This document shows, piece after piece, positions 38,377-46,974 of a stretch of 64,000 bases of DNA. The position numbers were made by a program, and so were the translations under genes. This DNA is from Leucobacter tardus. GTDB lineage: Bacteria > Actinomycetota > Actinomycetes > Actinomycetales > Microbacteriaceae. The DNA lies in contig NZ_JAGFBF010000001.1 of assembly GCF_017583045.1 (NCBI RefSeq), positions 682,001-746,000 on the forward strand, given 5' to 3'. The notes under the pieces are model-generated. The model made no database searches. It was not told where the DNA came from and saw only the letters and a program-made list of their open reading frames with translations. Numbering within the stretch: position 1 is the first letter of the stretch; the number at the start of each line of letters is the position of its first letter.

Positions 38377-39288
38377 ATGACAGAGCAGGTCTCCGACATC
38401 TTCGATCCGGCATCGTGGGTCGTCGCCCCAGACACCGCATACACCGATATCACCGCGCACCTCAGTCTCGACGGCAGGATCGCGCGCATCGCGTTCGACC
38501 GGCCCGAGGTGCGCAACGCGTTCCGCCCGCACACCGTCGACGAGCTGTACGACGCGCTCGAGCGGGCGCGGGTGAACCCGCGCATCGGCGTGGTGCTGCT
38601 GACGGGCAACGGTCCGTCTCCGCGCGACGGGGGGTGGGCGTTCTGCTCGGGCGGCGATCAGCGCATCCGCGGGCGCAGCGGGTACCAGTACGCGGAGTCC
38701 GAGTCCGAGGTCGCACCCGAGGAGTCCGCTCGGGCCGGGAGGTTGCACATCCTCGAGGTGCAGCGGATCATCCGCTTCATGCCGAAGGTCGTCATCGCGC
38801 TCGTTCCGGGGTGGGCTGCGGGTGGCGGGCACTCTCTGAACGTGGTCTGCGACCTCTCGATCGCGAGCGACGAGCACGCGAAGTTCAAGCAGACGGACGC
38901 CGACGTCGGATCCTTCGACGCCGGGTATGGCAGCGCCTACTTCGCTAAGCAGATCGGTCAGAAGAACGCGCGCGAGGTCTTCTTCCTCGCCCGCGAGTAC
39001 TCGGCGCAGCGCGCTTACGAGATGGGCGCCGTGAACGCCGTCGTGCCGCACGCCGAGCTCGAGGCGACCGGCATCGAGTGGGCGCGGGAGATCCTCGGCA
39101 AGTCGCCGACGGCGATCCGCATGCTCAAGTACGCCTTCAACGCCGTCGACGACGGACTCGTCGGTCAGCAGCTCTTCGCCGGTGAGACGACACGCCTCGC
39201 CTACGGCACGGATGAGGCGGTCGAGGGGCGCGACGCGTTCCTCGAGAAGCGCGATCCGGATTGGTCGGCCTTCCCGTACCACTTCTGA
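38377..39288 (+). CDS. menB: 1,4-Dihydroxy-2-naphthoyl-CoA synthase
   Basis: A 303-residue crotonase-fold enzyme. WAFCSGGDQRIRGRSGYQY and VPGWAAGGGHSLNVVCDLSI form the oxyanion hole and substrate site, and DVGSFDAGYGSAYFAKQIG is the MenB-specific block holding the catalytic Asp. It closes the second ring of o-succinylbenzoyl-CoA. A longer open frame upstream overlaps the flavoprotein and is rejected because the -10 box spacing points to the ATG at 38377. Confidence 0.95.
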   Translation: MTEQVSDIFDPASWVVAPDTAYTDITAHLSLDGRIARIAFDRPEVRNAFRPHTVDELYDALERARVNPRIGVVLLTGNGPSPRDGGWAFCSGGDQRIRGRSGYQYAESESEVAPEESARAGRLHILEVQRIIRFMPKVVIALVPGWAAGGGHSLNVVCDLSIASDEHAKFKQTDADVGSFDAGYGSAYFAKQIGQKNAREVFFLAREYSAQRAYEMGAVNAVVPHAELEATGIEWAREILGKSPTAIRMLKYAFNAVDDGLVGQQLFAGETTRLAYGTDEAVEGRDAFLEKRDPDWSAFPYHF

Positions 39289-39345
39289 CCGCGCAGACAT
39301 CGACCCGGGATCGCGCAACCCCGAGCCGGCCCGACGCCGATCGAC

Positions 39346-39351
39346 TAGCAT
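39346..39351 (+). promoter_or_regulatory. -10 box of the MFS gene, decides a GTG start
   Basis: TAGCAT lies exactly 6 nt before GTG at 39358, as for the other leaderless genes here. This favours GTG over the ATG that directly follows it. Confidence 0.5.
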
Positions 39352-39357
39352 GGGCCG

Positions 39358-40797
39358 GTGATGAAGAATCTGACGCGACGACCTCCTTCCTGGGCCGTCG
39401 TGACGGCTCTCGCATTCACGGGGCTCACCTCGGCGTTCATGTTCACGCTGGTGGTGCCGCTGCAGGCCGAGCTGCCGCGCCTGCTCGACGCGTCTCGCGA
39501 GGATACGACCTGGGTGGTGACGATCACGCTGCTCGTCGCCGCCGTCGCGACCCCGATCTCGGGCCGTCTCGGCGACATGTACGGCAAGCGGCGCGTGGTG
39601 CTCGTGCTGCTCGTGGCGCTCATCGTGGGGTCGCTCGTCGCGGCGCTGTCGCAGTCGATCATCGGCGTGATCATCGGCCGGGGGCTGCAGGGGATTACGA
39701 CGGGCGTGATCCCGCTCGGCATCGCGATCATGCGGGATGTGCTGCCGCCCGCGCGGCTCGGCACCGCCGTCGCGCTGATGAGCGCGACGATGGGCGTCGG
39801 CGGTGCGATCGGTATGCCGCTCGCCGCATATGTGGCGCAGACGGCGGACTGGCACGCGTTGTTCTGGATGTCCGCGGGCCTCGGCGTGGTCTGCATCGTC
39901 GCGAACCTGTTCCTCGTCCCCGAGGACACCCTCGTCTACCCGGGCCGACTCGACATCCCGGGTGCGATCGGCCTCGCGATCGGATTGACCGGTCTGCTGC
40001 TCTTCGTGTCGCGCGGAGCCGACTGGGGCTGGACCTCGCCGCTCGCACTCGGATCCGTCATCGTCGGTGTCGTCACGATGCTCGGCTGGGGCGTCTACCA
40101 GTTGCGCGTCGCGGAGCCCCTCGTCGACCTCAGGGTCGCATCGCGGGCGCCCGTGCTGCTGACGAACCTCGCCGGCATCGGCATGGGCTTCGCGCTCTTC
40201 GCCTCCAACGTGACGTTCCCCCAGCTCCTCGAGATGCCGACGGAATCGGGCGTGGGGTTCGGTCTCACCATGATCGAGGCGGCGCTGTGCATCATGCCGG
40301 CCGGCCTCATCATGATGTTCCTGTCACCGCTCTCGGGCATGCTCGAGCGGGTGTTCGGCGCGCGCCCGCTGTTCTCGATCGGCACGGCGTCGATCGTGAT
40401 CGCGTACACGTTCGTGCTGCTGTGGTCGTCGGAGGTATGGCACATCGTGGTCGCGAACGCGATCATCGGCGTCGGCATCGCCTTCGCCTTCGCGGCGATG
40501 CCGATGATCATCATGAACGCCGTTCCCGCGCGGGAGACGGGCGTCTCGAACGGGCTGAACGCCCTGTTCCGCTCGGTCGGCACGTCGGGTGCGTCCGCCG
40601 TGATGGGCGGCGTGCTCGCCTCGATGTCGGTGCAGGTGGGCGACGTGGCGGTGCCGACGACGGCGGCCTTCCAGACCTGCTTCTGGATCGCGATCGTGGC
40701 CGCCGCCATTGCGACCGTGCTCACGTTCGTGATCCCGCGGACGCCGCCCGAGGAGCAGCGGCCGTCGATCCCGACCCGCAACATTCCGCTCCGATAG
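39358..40797 (+). CDS. MFS transporter, DHA2-type
   Basis: A 479-residue integral membrane protein with 12-14 hydrophobic segments. GRLGDMYGKRRVVLVLLVAL is the cytoplasmic loop 2-3 motif A, and GRGLQGITTGVIPLGIAIMR with LGTAVALMSATMGVGGAIG is the motif C region of drug/H+ antiporters. It probably exports a small hydrophobic compound by proton antiport. Placed between menB and menE it may be only a neighbour. The GTG is chosen over the adjacent ATG because of the -10 box spacing. Confidence 0.88.
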   Translation: MMKNLTRRPPSWAVVTALAFTGLTSAFMFTLVVPLQAELPRLLDASREDTTWVVTITLLVAAVATPISGRLGDMYGKRRVVLVLLVALIVGSLVAALSQSIIGVIIGRGLQGITTGVIPLGIAIMRDVLPPARLGTAVALMSATMGVGGAIGMPLAAYVAQTADWHALFWMSAGLGVVCIVANLFLVPEDTLVYPGRLDIPGAIGLAIGLTGLLLFVSRGADWGWTSPLALGSVIVGVVTMLGWGVYQLRVAEPLVDLRVASRAPVLLTNLAGIGMGFALFASNVTFPQLLEMPTESGVGFGLTMIEAALCIMPAGLIMMFLSPLSGMLERVFGARPLFSIGTASIVIAYTFVLLWSSEVWHIVVANAIIGVGIAFAFAAMPMIIMNAVPARETGVSNGLNALFRSVGTSGASAVMGGVLASMSVQVGDVAVPTTAAFQTCFWIAIVAAAIATVLTFVIPRTPPEEQRPSIPTRNIPLR

Positions 40798-40812
40798 CGA
40801 CCGGGTCCGCAG

Positions 40813-40818
40813 TACCCT
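40813..40818 (+). promoter_or_regulatory. -10 box of menE (leaderless)
   Basis: TACCCT lies 6 nt before the GTG start of menE with no ribosome-binding site between. Confidence 0.5.
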
Positions 40819-40824
40819 GGTCGG

Positions 40825-42027
40825 GTGAGTTCTTCGACCCCGCTCCGCGCTGTCCCGACCGATGACCGAGCCTGGCTCCTCGCGGCACTGGCCGATGCGC
40901 TCTCGGACGGCCCGGCTGTTCTTCCGCTCGCACCGGGGGCGGATCCCGCCGATGTCGACGAGGTGCTGCAGCTGCCGCTGCCTGCGGGGACCGCGCTGGT
41001 GATCCGCACGTCCGGGTCCTCGGGTGTTCCGAAGTCGGTGGCTATCTCAGCCGAGGCGCTGCGCGCCGGGGCCGTGGCCACGCACGAAGCGCTCGGGGGT
41101 CCGGGGCAGTGGCTCGTCGCGCTTCCCGTGCACCTCATCGCCGGCGCGCAGATGCTGATCCGCAGCCTGGTCGCCGGCACCGATCCGGTCTTCTGCGACG
41201 GACCGGACGGGCGCTTCGATCCGGAGGTGTTCGTGCAGCGGGCCGAGTCGATGGACGCGGAGCGACGGTACGCCTCGCTGGTGCCGGTGCAGCTTGCGCG
41301 GGTGCTCGACCTGGCCGAGCAGGATCGCGGCGCGGCCGACACGCTGCGCCGGTTCGCGGCGATCCTCGTCGGAGGTCAGGGCGTCTCGCTCGAGTCGCGC
41401 CGCCGCGCGCACGCACTCGGACTCGAGCTGCGCCGCAGCTACGGCATGACCGAGACCTCCGGGGGCTGCGTCTACGACGGCGTCGAGATCGGCGACACCC
41501 GCGTGCGCATCCGCGAGGGCGAGGTGCAGATCGCGGGCGCGGTGCTGGCCGAGGGGTACCTCGGCGACGCGGCACTGACGGACGCGGCATTCATCGAGGA
41601 TCGCGGCGCCCGCTGGTACCGCACCGGCGACGCCGGTGAGCTGCTCGGCGGCATGCTGACGGTGACGGGACGACTCGACCGCGTCGTGATCTCAGGCGGC
41701 ATCAATGTCTCGCTCGACGAGGTGGAGCGGGTCGTACGCGAGCACGACGGGTGGGGCGAAGCCGTCGCCGTTCCGGTCGCCGACGCGGAGTGGGGCGAGC
41801 GCCCAGGACTCGTCCGCGCCATCGCCGACGGCACAGATGAGTCGGTGGGGTTCGCGGACCTCCAGGAGCGGGTGCGGGGCGAACTCGGCGTCGCCGCCGT
41901 ACCGGCGTGGGCGACCGAGATCGATGAGATGCCGCGGCTCGCGAATGGGAAGCCCGACCTGCAGCGGGTGCGCGAGCGGATCACGATGCTCCGGGACAGC
42001 TTCCGCCAGTCCGCTCGGCACAGCTGA
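40825..42027 (+). CDS. menE: o-Succinylbenzoate-CoA ligase
   Basis: A 400-residue ANL-family ligase, short like actinobacterial MenE. ALVIRTSGSSGVPKSVAIS (near residue 57) is the A3 motif, RSYGMTETSGGCVYDG the A5 motif, WYRTGDAGEL and TVTGRLDRVVISGGINVSL the hinge, and LANGKPDLQ contains the catalytic lysine. It forms o-succinylbenzoyl-CoA for MenB. The MFS gene lies between the two. Confidence 0.92.
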   Translation: MSSSTPLRAVPTDDRAWLLAALADALSDGPAVLPLAPGADPADVDEVLQLPLPAGTALVIRTSGSSGVPKSVAISAEALRAGAVATHEALGGPGQWLVALPVHLIAGAQMLIRSLVAGTDPVFCDGPDGRFDPEVFVQRAESMDAERRYASLVPVQLARVLDLAEQDRGAADTLRRFAAILVGGQGVSLESRRRAHALGLELRRSYGMTETSGGCVYDGVEIGDTRVRIREGEVQIAGAVLAEGYLGDAALTDAAFIEDRGARWYRTGDAGELLGGMLTVTGRLDRVVISGGINVSLDEVERVVREHDGWGEAVAVPVADAEWGERPGLVRAIADGTDESVGFADLQERVRGELGVAAVPAWATEIDEMPRLANGKPDLQRVRERITMLRDSFRQSARHS

Positions 42028-42113
42028 GGCCCGACCCGGGCGCGGTACCCTGGAGGGTGGGCATCGGCCGGTGAGGCGGGTGCCCCGATCGAGGGACGAG
42101 ATGGGGAGAGTGC

Positions 42114-43076
42114 GTGAACCAGTCGAAGTCGCGTGACGGACGTCGATCCGGAAACCCGGCGATGCGCGCCGCAGCCGAAGAACAGGTGGACGCCGGCGCT
42201 CGGCCTCGCGTCACCGCTCGCGACTGGATCAGCGGTGCACGCCTGCGGACGCTCCCGCTCGCGATCGCACCGGTCGTGGCCGGGTCCGGCATCGCCCACC
42301 TCGTGCGCGACTTCTCGTGGCCGCTCGCGCTGCTCGCTCTCGGCGTCGCGGTGTTCCTGCAGATCGGTGTGAATTACGCGAACGACTACTCCGACGGCAT
42401 CCGCGGTACCGACGCATACCGGGTGGGCCCGGCTCGCCTGACCGGGTCGGGGTTGGTGAACCCGAAGCGCGTGCTCGCCGTCGCCCTCGCGTTCTTCGCG
42501 CTCGCCGCCGTCTGCGGCCTGGTCGCCGTCGTGCTCAGCGAGCGCTGGTGGTTCCTCGCGCTCGGCGTCGTCGCCATTCTCGCCGCGTGGTTCTACACCG
42601 GGGGCAAGCGACCCTACGGCTACGCGGGGCTCGGCGAGGTCATGGTGTTCATCTTCTTCGGTCTCGTCGCGACCGTCGGCACCACGTGGCTGCAGACCGA
42701 CATTCAGACGCAGGAGGTCTGGTTCGCCGGCACCGGTGTCGGACTCTTCGCGGTGGCGGTGCTCATCGCCAACAATGTGCGCGACATCGAGACCGACAAG
42801 CTCGCGGGCAAGCGCACCCTCGCGGTCATCCTCGGGGATCGCGCGTCGCGCATCCTCTACGTCGTGTGCGTGCTGCTGCCGTTCGCGGTTCCGGCGCTCT
42901 ACGGTCTCGTGTACCCCGGCATGGTGCTCGTCTGGCTCGTGCTGTTCGCCGTGATTCCCTGCTGTCTCATCGTGCTGCTCGCGAAGACGGCGAAGGAGCT
43001 CATCGGCGCGCTCGCCCTCACGAGTCTCGCGTCGCTCGCCTACGCCGCGCTCATCGGGGCGGCGTTCGCCTTCTGA
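42114..43076 (+). CDS. menA: 1,4-Dihydroxy-2-naphthoate polyprenyltransferase
   Basis: A 320-residue UbiA-family membrane enzyme with 8-9 helices. NYANDYSDGIRGTDAYR (near residue 88) is the first aspartate-rich prenyl diphosphate site and NNVRDIETDKLAGKRTLAV (near 222) the second. It prenylates and decarboxylates DHNA to demethylmenaquinone. The GTG at 42114 follows GGGGAGAG, one of the few clear ribosome-binding sites in the men cluster. The polyprenyl donor is made by the synthase at 49122. It is convergent with solA. Confidence 0.94.
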   Translation: MNQSKSRDGRRSGNPAMRAAAEEQVDAGARPRVTARDWISGARLRTLPLAIAPVVAGSGIAHLVRDFSWPLALLALGVAVFLQIGVNYANDYSDGIRGTDAYRVGPARLTGSGLVNPKRVLAVALAFFALAAVCGLVAVVLSERWWFLALGVVAILAAWFYTGGKRPYGYAGLGEVMVFIFFGLVATVGTTWLQTDIQTQEVWFAGTGVGLFAVAVLIANNVRDIETDKLAGKRTLAVILGDRASRILYVVCVLLPFAVPALYGLVYPGMVLVWLVLFAVIPCCLIVLLAKTAKELIGALALTSLASLAYAALIGAAFAF

Positions 43077-43089
43077 GTGCCGGCGCCGT

Positions 43090-43107
43090 TCTCATCGGAC
43101 GATGAGA
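43090..43107. terminator. Inverted repeat between convergent menA and solA
   Basis: TCTCATCG and CGATGAGA are separated by two bases, in the 33-nt gap between convergent genes. It may be a short bidirectional terminator. There is no T-run. Confidence 0.45.
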
Positions 43108-43109
43108 CC

Positions 43110-44270
43110 TTACGCGCCGTGCGCCGGGAGCCGGAACGGCGCGGGCGGCAGCGCGACTCCCGTCGCGGCATCCGCCAGGATGCGGCCGATCGCCGGGACG
43201 AACTTGAAGCCGTGCCCGGAGAAGCCGGCGCCGAATGTGATGCGACCTGACCGATCGAGCACGAAGTCGCCGGTCGGCGTCGACGTGTAGGTGCAGCTGA
43301 GCTCGACGCCCGACGTCGGGTCGAGCGCCGGAACGAACTCGGCGACGTACTCGGCCAGGCGCGTGCGCCAGGCGTCCGAGCCTCGGAAGGCGCGGCGATC
43401 CGGATCGATCGCCTCCCCGGTCACGTGCAGACCGACTTTGACGCCTTCCCCCGGGGTGAGCATGCTGTACGCCGCGCCCTCGCGCGGGTCGGTCGCGGTT
43501 CCGCCGCGGAAATGATTGAACGACGGCCAGTCGGCCTCGAGGTGGGCGTGCGTGCCGCGGAACGCGAAGTGCGCGGGGTGCACCTCGGTGACGCGCAGGG
43601 GCGGCAGCGTGACGTGGCCGGAGAGCAGCTGTTCGCTCCACGCGCCGCCGGTCACGATCACGCCATCGGCGCCGAAACGTCGGGTGTCTCCATCGGGGTC
43701 CGTCGCGGTCACCGTCACCCCGTCGGGGCGCTCGCTGATACCGGTGACCTGCCACCCGAACCGCAGGTCGGCACCGTCCGCACGGGCGACGGCCACGAGC
43801 GTCTGGAGCGTTGTGGCAGCGTGCACGCGTCCGGCGTCGGCCGCGAAGAGGACCTCGGCGCCCTCGAATGCGATGCCCGGCCAGCGGTCGCGGGCGTCGG
43901 CGTTCGCAACGAGCTCGGCTCGACTGCCGCGTGCGGTGAGCTGTGCATGGGCGCCGTGCACGATCTCGCCGGCGCCGTGGGTGACGAGGCCGCAGCGGGT
44001 GAGCAGCTGCTCGCCCGAGCGCCGCTCGAGATCGGCGTAGAGGCGGGTCGCCTCATCGAACAGGTCGAGGTAGTGCGTTTCGTCGTATGCGTTGTTCAAG
44101 TTCCGGGTCGCACCGTGCGATGCGCCCCGCAGATGACCGGGAGCGTATCGCTCGAGCAGCAGTACCCGCGTACCGCGCGCCGCGAGCTGCCACGCCGTGG
44201 CCAGCCCCATGGCACCGCCCCCGACCACGATCTGGTCGACGTGCAGCGTCTCGAGCGCCTGCGCGTTCAT
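43110..44270 (-). CDS. solA: Monomeric sarcosine / N-methyltryptophan oxidase-type flavoenzyme
   Basis: A 386-residue DAO-family flavoprotein. IVVGGGAMGLATAWQLAARG binds FAD. GASHGATRNLNNAYDE (near residue 50) is the monomeric sarcosine oxidase motif. ELSCTYTSTPTGDFVLDR (near 325) contains the Cys that carries covalent FAD in this family, and GAGFSGHGFKFVPAIG closes the fold. It oxidatively demethylates an N-methyl amino acid, giving formaldehyde and hydrogen peroxide. The exact substrate is unknown. The ATG overlaps the stop of the upstream DUF4229 gene by 4 nt. Confidence 0.85.
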   Translation of the reverse strand: MNAQALETLHVDQIVVGGGAMGLATAWQLAARGTRVLLLERYAPGHLRGASHGATRNLNNAYDETHYLDLFDEATRLYADLERRSGEQLLTRCGLVTHGAGEIVHGAHAQLTARGSRAELVANADARDRWPGIAFEGAEVLFAADAGRVHAATTLQTLVAVARADGADLRFGWQVTGISERPDGVTVTATDPDGDTRRFGADGVIVTGGAWSEQLLSGHVTLPPLRVTEVHPAHFAFRGTHAHLEADWPSFNHFRGGTATDPREGAAYSMLTPGEGVKVGLHVTGEAIDPDRRAFRGSDAWRTRLAEYVAEFVPALDPTSGVELSCTYTSTPTGDFVLDRSGRITFGAGFSGHGFKFVPAIGRILADAATGVALPPAPFRLPAHGA

Positions 44271-44587
44271 CGCGGCTGATCGGTATCCGACGCAGGCTCA
44301 CCGGCATCCGGCTCGGCGCGCTGGCGGAGCGACGCCTCGTCGACCGCATCGTCTTCGATGATGTCGTCGGCGGTTCGAGTGCGCTGCCGCCAGTCGTGAA
44401 TGCTCTCGGACGCGGTCTCGCGTTGGCGGCTGAGGAAGATGATCGACAGCGAGAATGCGATGATCGTGGCGATGACCGCGGCGAGCCACCAACTCCACCC
44501 GAGTGCGAAGTACAGGATCGTGAACGGCACCGCGAAGAACACGAGACGCAGAATGGTGTAGACGGTCCAGGCGGTGCGAGTGCTCAC
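44267..44587 (-). CDS. DUF4229 small membrane protein
   Basis: About 106 residues with two transmembrane helices (TVYTILRLVFFAVPFTILYF and WWLAAVIATIIAFSLSIIFL) followed by an acidic tail. This is the DUF4229 form found in actinobacteria, of unknown function and often encoded near men genes. The GTG at 44587 puts the first helix right after the start as in the family. ATGs at 44623 and 44626 are alternatives with no better ribosome-binding site. It is translationally coupled to solA. Confidence 0.75.
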   Translation of the reverse strand: MSTRTAWTVYTILRLVFFAVPFTILYFALGWSWWLAAVIATIIAFSLSIIFLSRQRETASESIHDWRQRTRTADDIIEDDAVDEASLRQRAEPDAGEPASDTDQPR

Positions 44588-44658
44588 AGGCCCCGATTCT
44601 ACCGAGCGCGCCTGAGTGCTCATCATGTGGTGCTGATCTGGATACCAGGGTCCGCCGG

Positions 44659-44664
44659 TACGAT
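44659..44664 (+). promoter_or_regulatory. -10 box of the PLDc_N gene (leaderless)
   Basis: TACGAT lies 6 nt before ATG 44671 with no ribosome-binding site between. Confidence 0.5.
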
Positions 44665-44670
44665 ACACCT

Positions 44671-45159
44671 ATGGTGCGGTTCATTATCATCGGCGTCGTC
44701 CTCGCGACCGCCTTCACGCTGTACTCCCTCGTGGACGCAGCCGTGACCGATTCCGCACGGTCGCGCGGAGTGTCGAAGCCCGTCTGGGTCGTCCTCATCG
44801 TGGTGCTGCCCGTCATCGGCGGCATTCTCTGGTTCACGATCGGCAAGGGCGCTCGGTCGGAGAACCTCGCCGCGCAGCGCCGAGCCGCTCCTGACGAGGA
44901 TCCGCGCTTCACCGGTACGCGACTCTCGGATTCCGAGCTCGACGACCACATGCGCGAGCTCGAGGATCGACTCCGCGAACTCGACGACGAGGTGTACCCG
45001 GGCGAAGCGCCGCGAGAAACGGACGCGGGATCCGCGTCCGCGCGACCCGAACCGGGTGCGCAGTCGGAATCCGCGCCGGACCCGCAGCCCCGCCAGCAGC
45101 CCGGCGACGGGCCGGAGACCGGTGCGGAGGACGACGGCACGGCACCCGGGCGCTCGTAG
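44671..45159 (+). CDS. PLD-nuclease N-terminal (PLDc_N) domain membrane protein
   Basis: A 162-residue protein with two helices (IIIGVVLATAFTLYSLVDA and KPVWVVLIVVLPVIGGILWF) forming a PLDc_N hairpin, followed by a hydrophilic tail. The tail has a short predicted coil (SDSELDDHMRELEDRLREL) and a Pro/Glu/Ala-rich disordered end. No phospholipase domain is present, and function is unknown. It lies 3 nt before menD, so both share a transcript. Such proteins are frequent neighbours of actinobacterial men genes. Confidence 0.8.
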   Translation: MVRFIIIGVVLATAFTLYSLVDAAVTDSARSRGVSKPVWVVLIVVLPVIGGILWFTIGKGARSENLAAQRRAAPDEDPRFTGTRLSDSELDDHMRELEDRLRELDDEVYPGEAPRETDAGSASARPEPGAQSESAPDPQPRQQPGDGPETGAEDDGTAPGRS

Positions 45160-45162
45160 CTC

Positions 45163-46956
45163 GTGAACGGGAGTCCCGCAGGGGCGTCGCCGGCGCAGGC
45201 GTTCGCGACACGTCTGATCGGCGCGCTCGTCTCGGAAGGTGTGCGCGACATCGTCGTGTGCCCGGGGTCCCGGTCGCAGGCGCTGGCGCTCGCGGCGGCG
45301 AGCGCTGAGGCGCGGGGCGAGGTGCGCCTGCACGTCCGCATCGATGAGCGGTCTGCCGCGTTCTTCGCGCTCGGTGTTGCACGTGAAACCGGCATGCCGG
45401 CGCCGGTCGTCGTGACGAGCGGTTCGGCGGTCGCGAATCTCGCGCCGGCGGCGGTCGAGGCCGCCGAGGGCCGGGTGCCGCTGATCCTGCTGACCGCTGA
45501 TCGCCCGGCGGAGTTGCGCGGTATTCGCAGCAATCAGACGACGCGTCAGTCCGGGCTGTTCCGCGACGTGCTGCGCTGGTCATGTGACGCACCTCCCCCG
45601 GAGGACGCGGAGAGCGGCCGCGCTGCGGTCGGTGCGCTCGCCCGCCGGGCGGTGCATGCGGCGACCGGCATGGACGGCGGGTCCGCGGCGGGTCCGGTGC
45701 AGCTGAACCTCGCGTTCCGGGAACCCCTTTCGGGGCCGGAAGAGGTGGAGGGCGCCGGTGTCGATGATGCTGCCGCAGACGGTGGCCGTCGGGCCACCGG
45801 GAACGACGACGAGATGCGACCGCCCGTCCCCGCCGGCGCTGGGGAGACCGCGGAGGAGGCCCAGACGTCCGACGTGTACGTGCACGGGGACGATGCGCTC
45901 ACCGTGGTCATCGCCGGATCGGGTGCGGGGGAGCGCGCCGAGGCCTTCGCCCGCGCGGCCGGCCTGCCGCTCCTGGCCGAAGTCGTGAGCGGAGCGCGAT
46001 TCGGGCGCGAAGCCATCGCCGCGTACGCCACCCTCCTCGACGACCCGTCGGTCGGCGGACTCGTCGAGCGGGCGATCGTGTTCGGGCACCCCACGCTCAC
46101 GCGGCAGGTTCCGGCGCTGCTCAAGCGAGACGACGTCGAGGTCGTCGTGATCGATCCGCACGCCGACGCCGAGCACTACGACCCGTCGCGCGGTGCTCGG
46201 GTGGTGCGGGGTGCCGTGGTCGCCGACGATCACGATCCTCGGGGCATGCGCCGGTGGCTCGGCGCGTGGGTGGTGCGCGATCGCGAGATCGTGGCCGAGC
46301 GATCGACCGTGCACGAGCCCGACGTGACTGCCGCGACGGCGCAGGGGTACAAGGACCGCAACGCGTACGCCAGAGCCGAGGTCGCGAGCATGCGCGAGCC
46401 GCTGACCCGTGAGATGCTCGCCGAGTCGGTGTGGCGGGCCACGTGGCCGCACGACCGCCTCGTGCTCGCGGCGTCACGACTGGTCCGCGTGCTGGACGGT
46501 CTCGCGGCACCGCGCCGTGTCGCGGTGCACGCCAACCGGGGCGTGGCCGGGATCGACGGGACGATCGCCACGGCGCTCGGCATTGCGGCGGCGAGTCAGG
46601 CGGATGAGGATCCGGCGCGCGCCGCGGGCACCACCCGTGTGCTGCTCGGGGACCTGGCGCTGCTGCACGACGCCGGATCCCTGTTCCTGCCCCCGAGTGA
46701 AACGCGCCCTCGGGTGCAGCTGCTCGTCGCGAACGACGGGGGCGGCACCATCTTCGACGGACTCGAGGTCGCGGGCACCGCCGGGGCCGAAGCGTTCGAC
46801 CGGGTCATGTACACCCCGCAGGCCGTGCGGCTTGAGGCGCTCGCGCAGGCCTACGGCTGGCGGTACGTGCGCGTGGAGTCGCGGGTCGAACTCGACCGAC
46901 TCTGCACCTCCCCGGTGACGGAACCGACCCTCGTCGAGGTGCCGGTCGCCCGGTGA
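45163..46956 (+). CDS. menD: SEPHCHC synthase (menaquinone, ThDP-dependent)
   Basis: A 597-residue MenD. VVCPGSRSQALALAAASAE (near residue 32) is the MenD signature, HVRIDERSAAFFALGVARET the ThDP glutamate region, and LTADRPAELRGIRSNQTTRQ is highly conserved in MenD. VANDGGGTIFDGLE near the C-terminus is the Mg-ThDP binding part. It joins 2-oxoglutarate to isochorismate. The segment at about residues 190-240 is an acidic, poorly conserved linker. GTG start, 3 nt after the PLDc_N gene. It is convergent with menF. Confidence 0.95.
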   Translation: MNGSPAGASPAQAFATRLIGALVSEGVRDIVVCPGSRSQALALAAASAEARGEVRLHVRIDERSAAFFALGVARETGMPAPVVVTSGSAVANLAPAAVEAAEGRVPLILLTADRPAELRGIRSNQTTRQSGLFRDVLRWSCDAPPPEDAESGRAAVGALARRAVHAATGMDGGSAAGPVQLNLAFREPLSGPEEVEGAGVDDAAADGGRRATGNDDEMRPPVPAGAGETAEEAQTSDVYVHGDDALTVVIAGSGAGERAEAFARAAGLPLLAEVVSGARFGREAIAAYATLLDDPSVGGLVERAIVFGHPTLTRQVPALLKRDDVEVVVIDPHADAEHYDPSRGARVVRGAVVADDHDPRGMRRWLGAWVVRDREIVAERSTVHEPDVTAATAQGYKDRNAYARAEVASMREPLTREMLAESVWRATWPHDRLVLAASRLVRVLDGLAAPRRVAVHANRGVAGIDGTIATALGIAAASQADEDPARAAGTTRVLLGDLALLHDAGSLFLPPSETRPRVQLLVANDGGGTIFDGLEVAGTAGAEAFDRVMYTPQAVRLEALAQAYGWRYVRVESRVELDRLCTSPVTEPTLVEVPVAR

Positions 46957-46974
46957 GCGGCTCGCGCTCGACGG

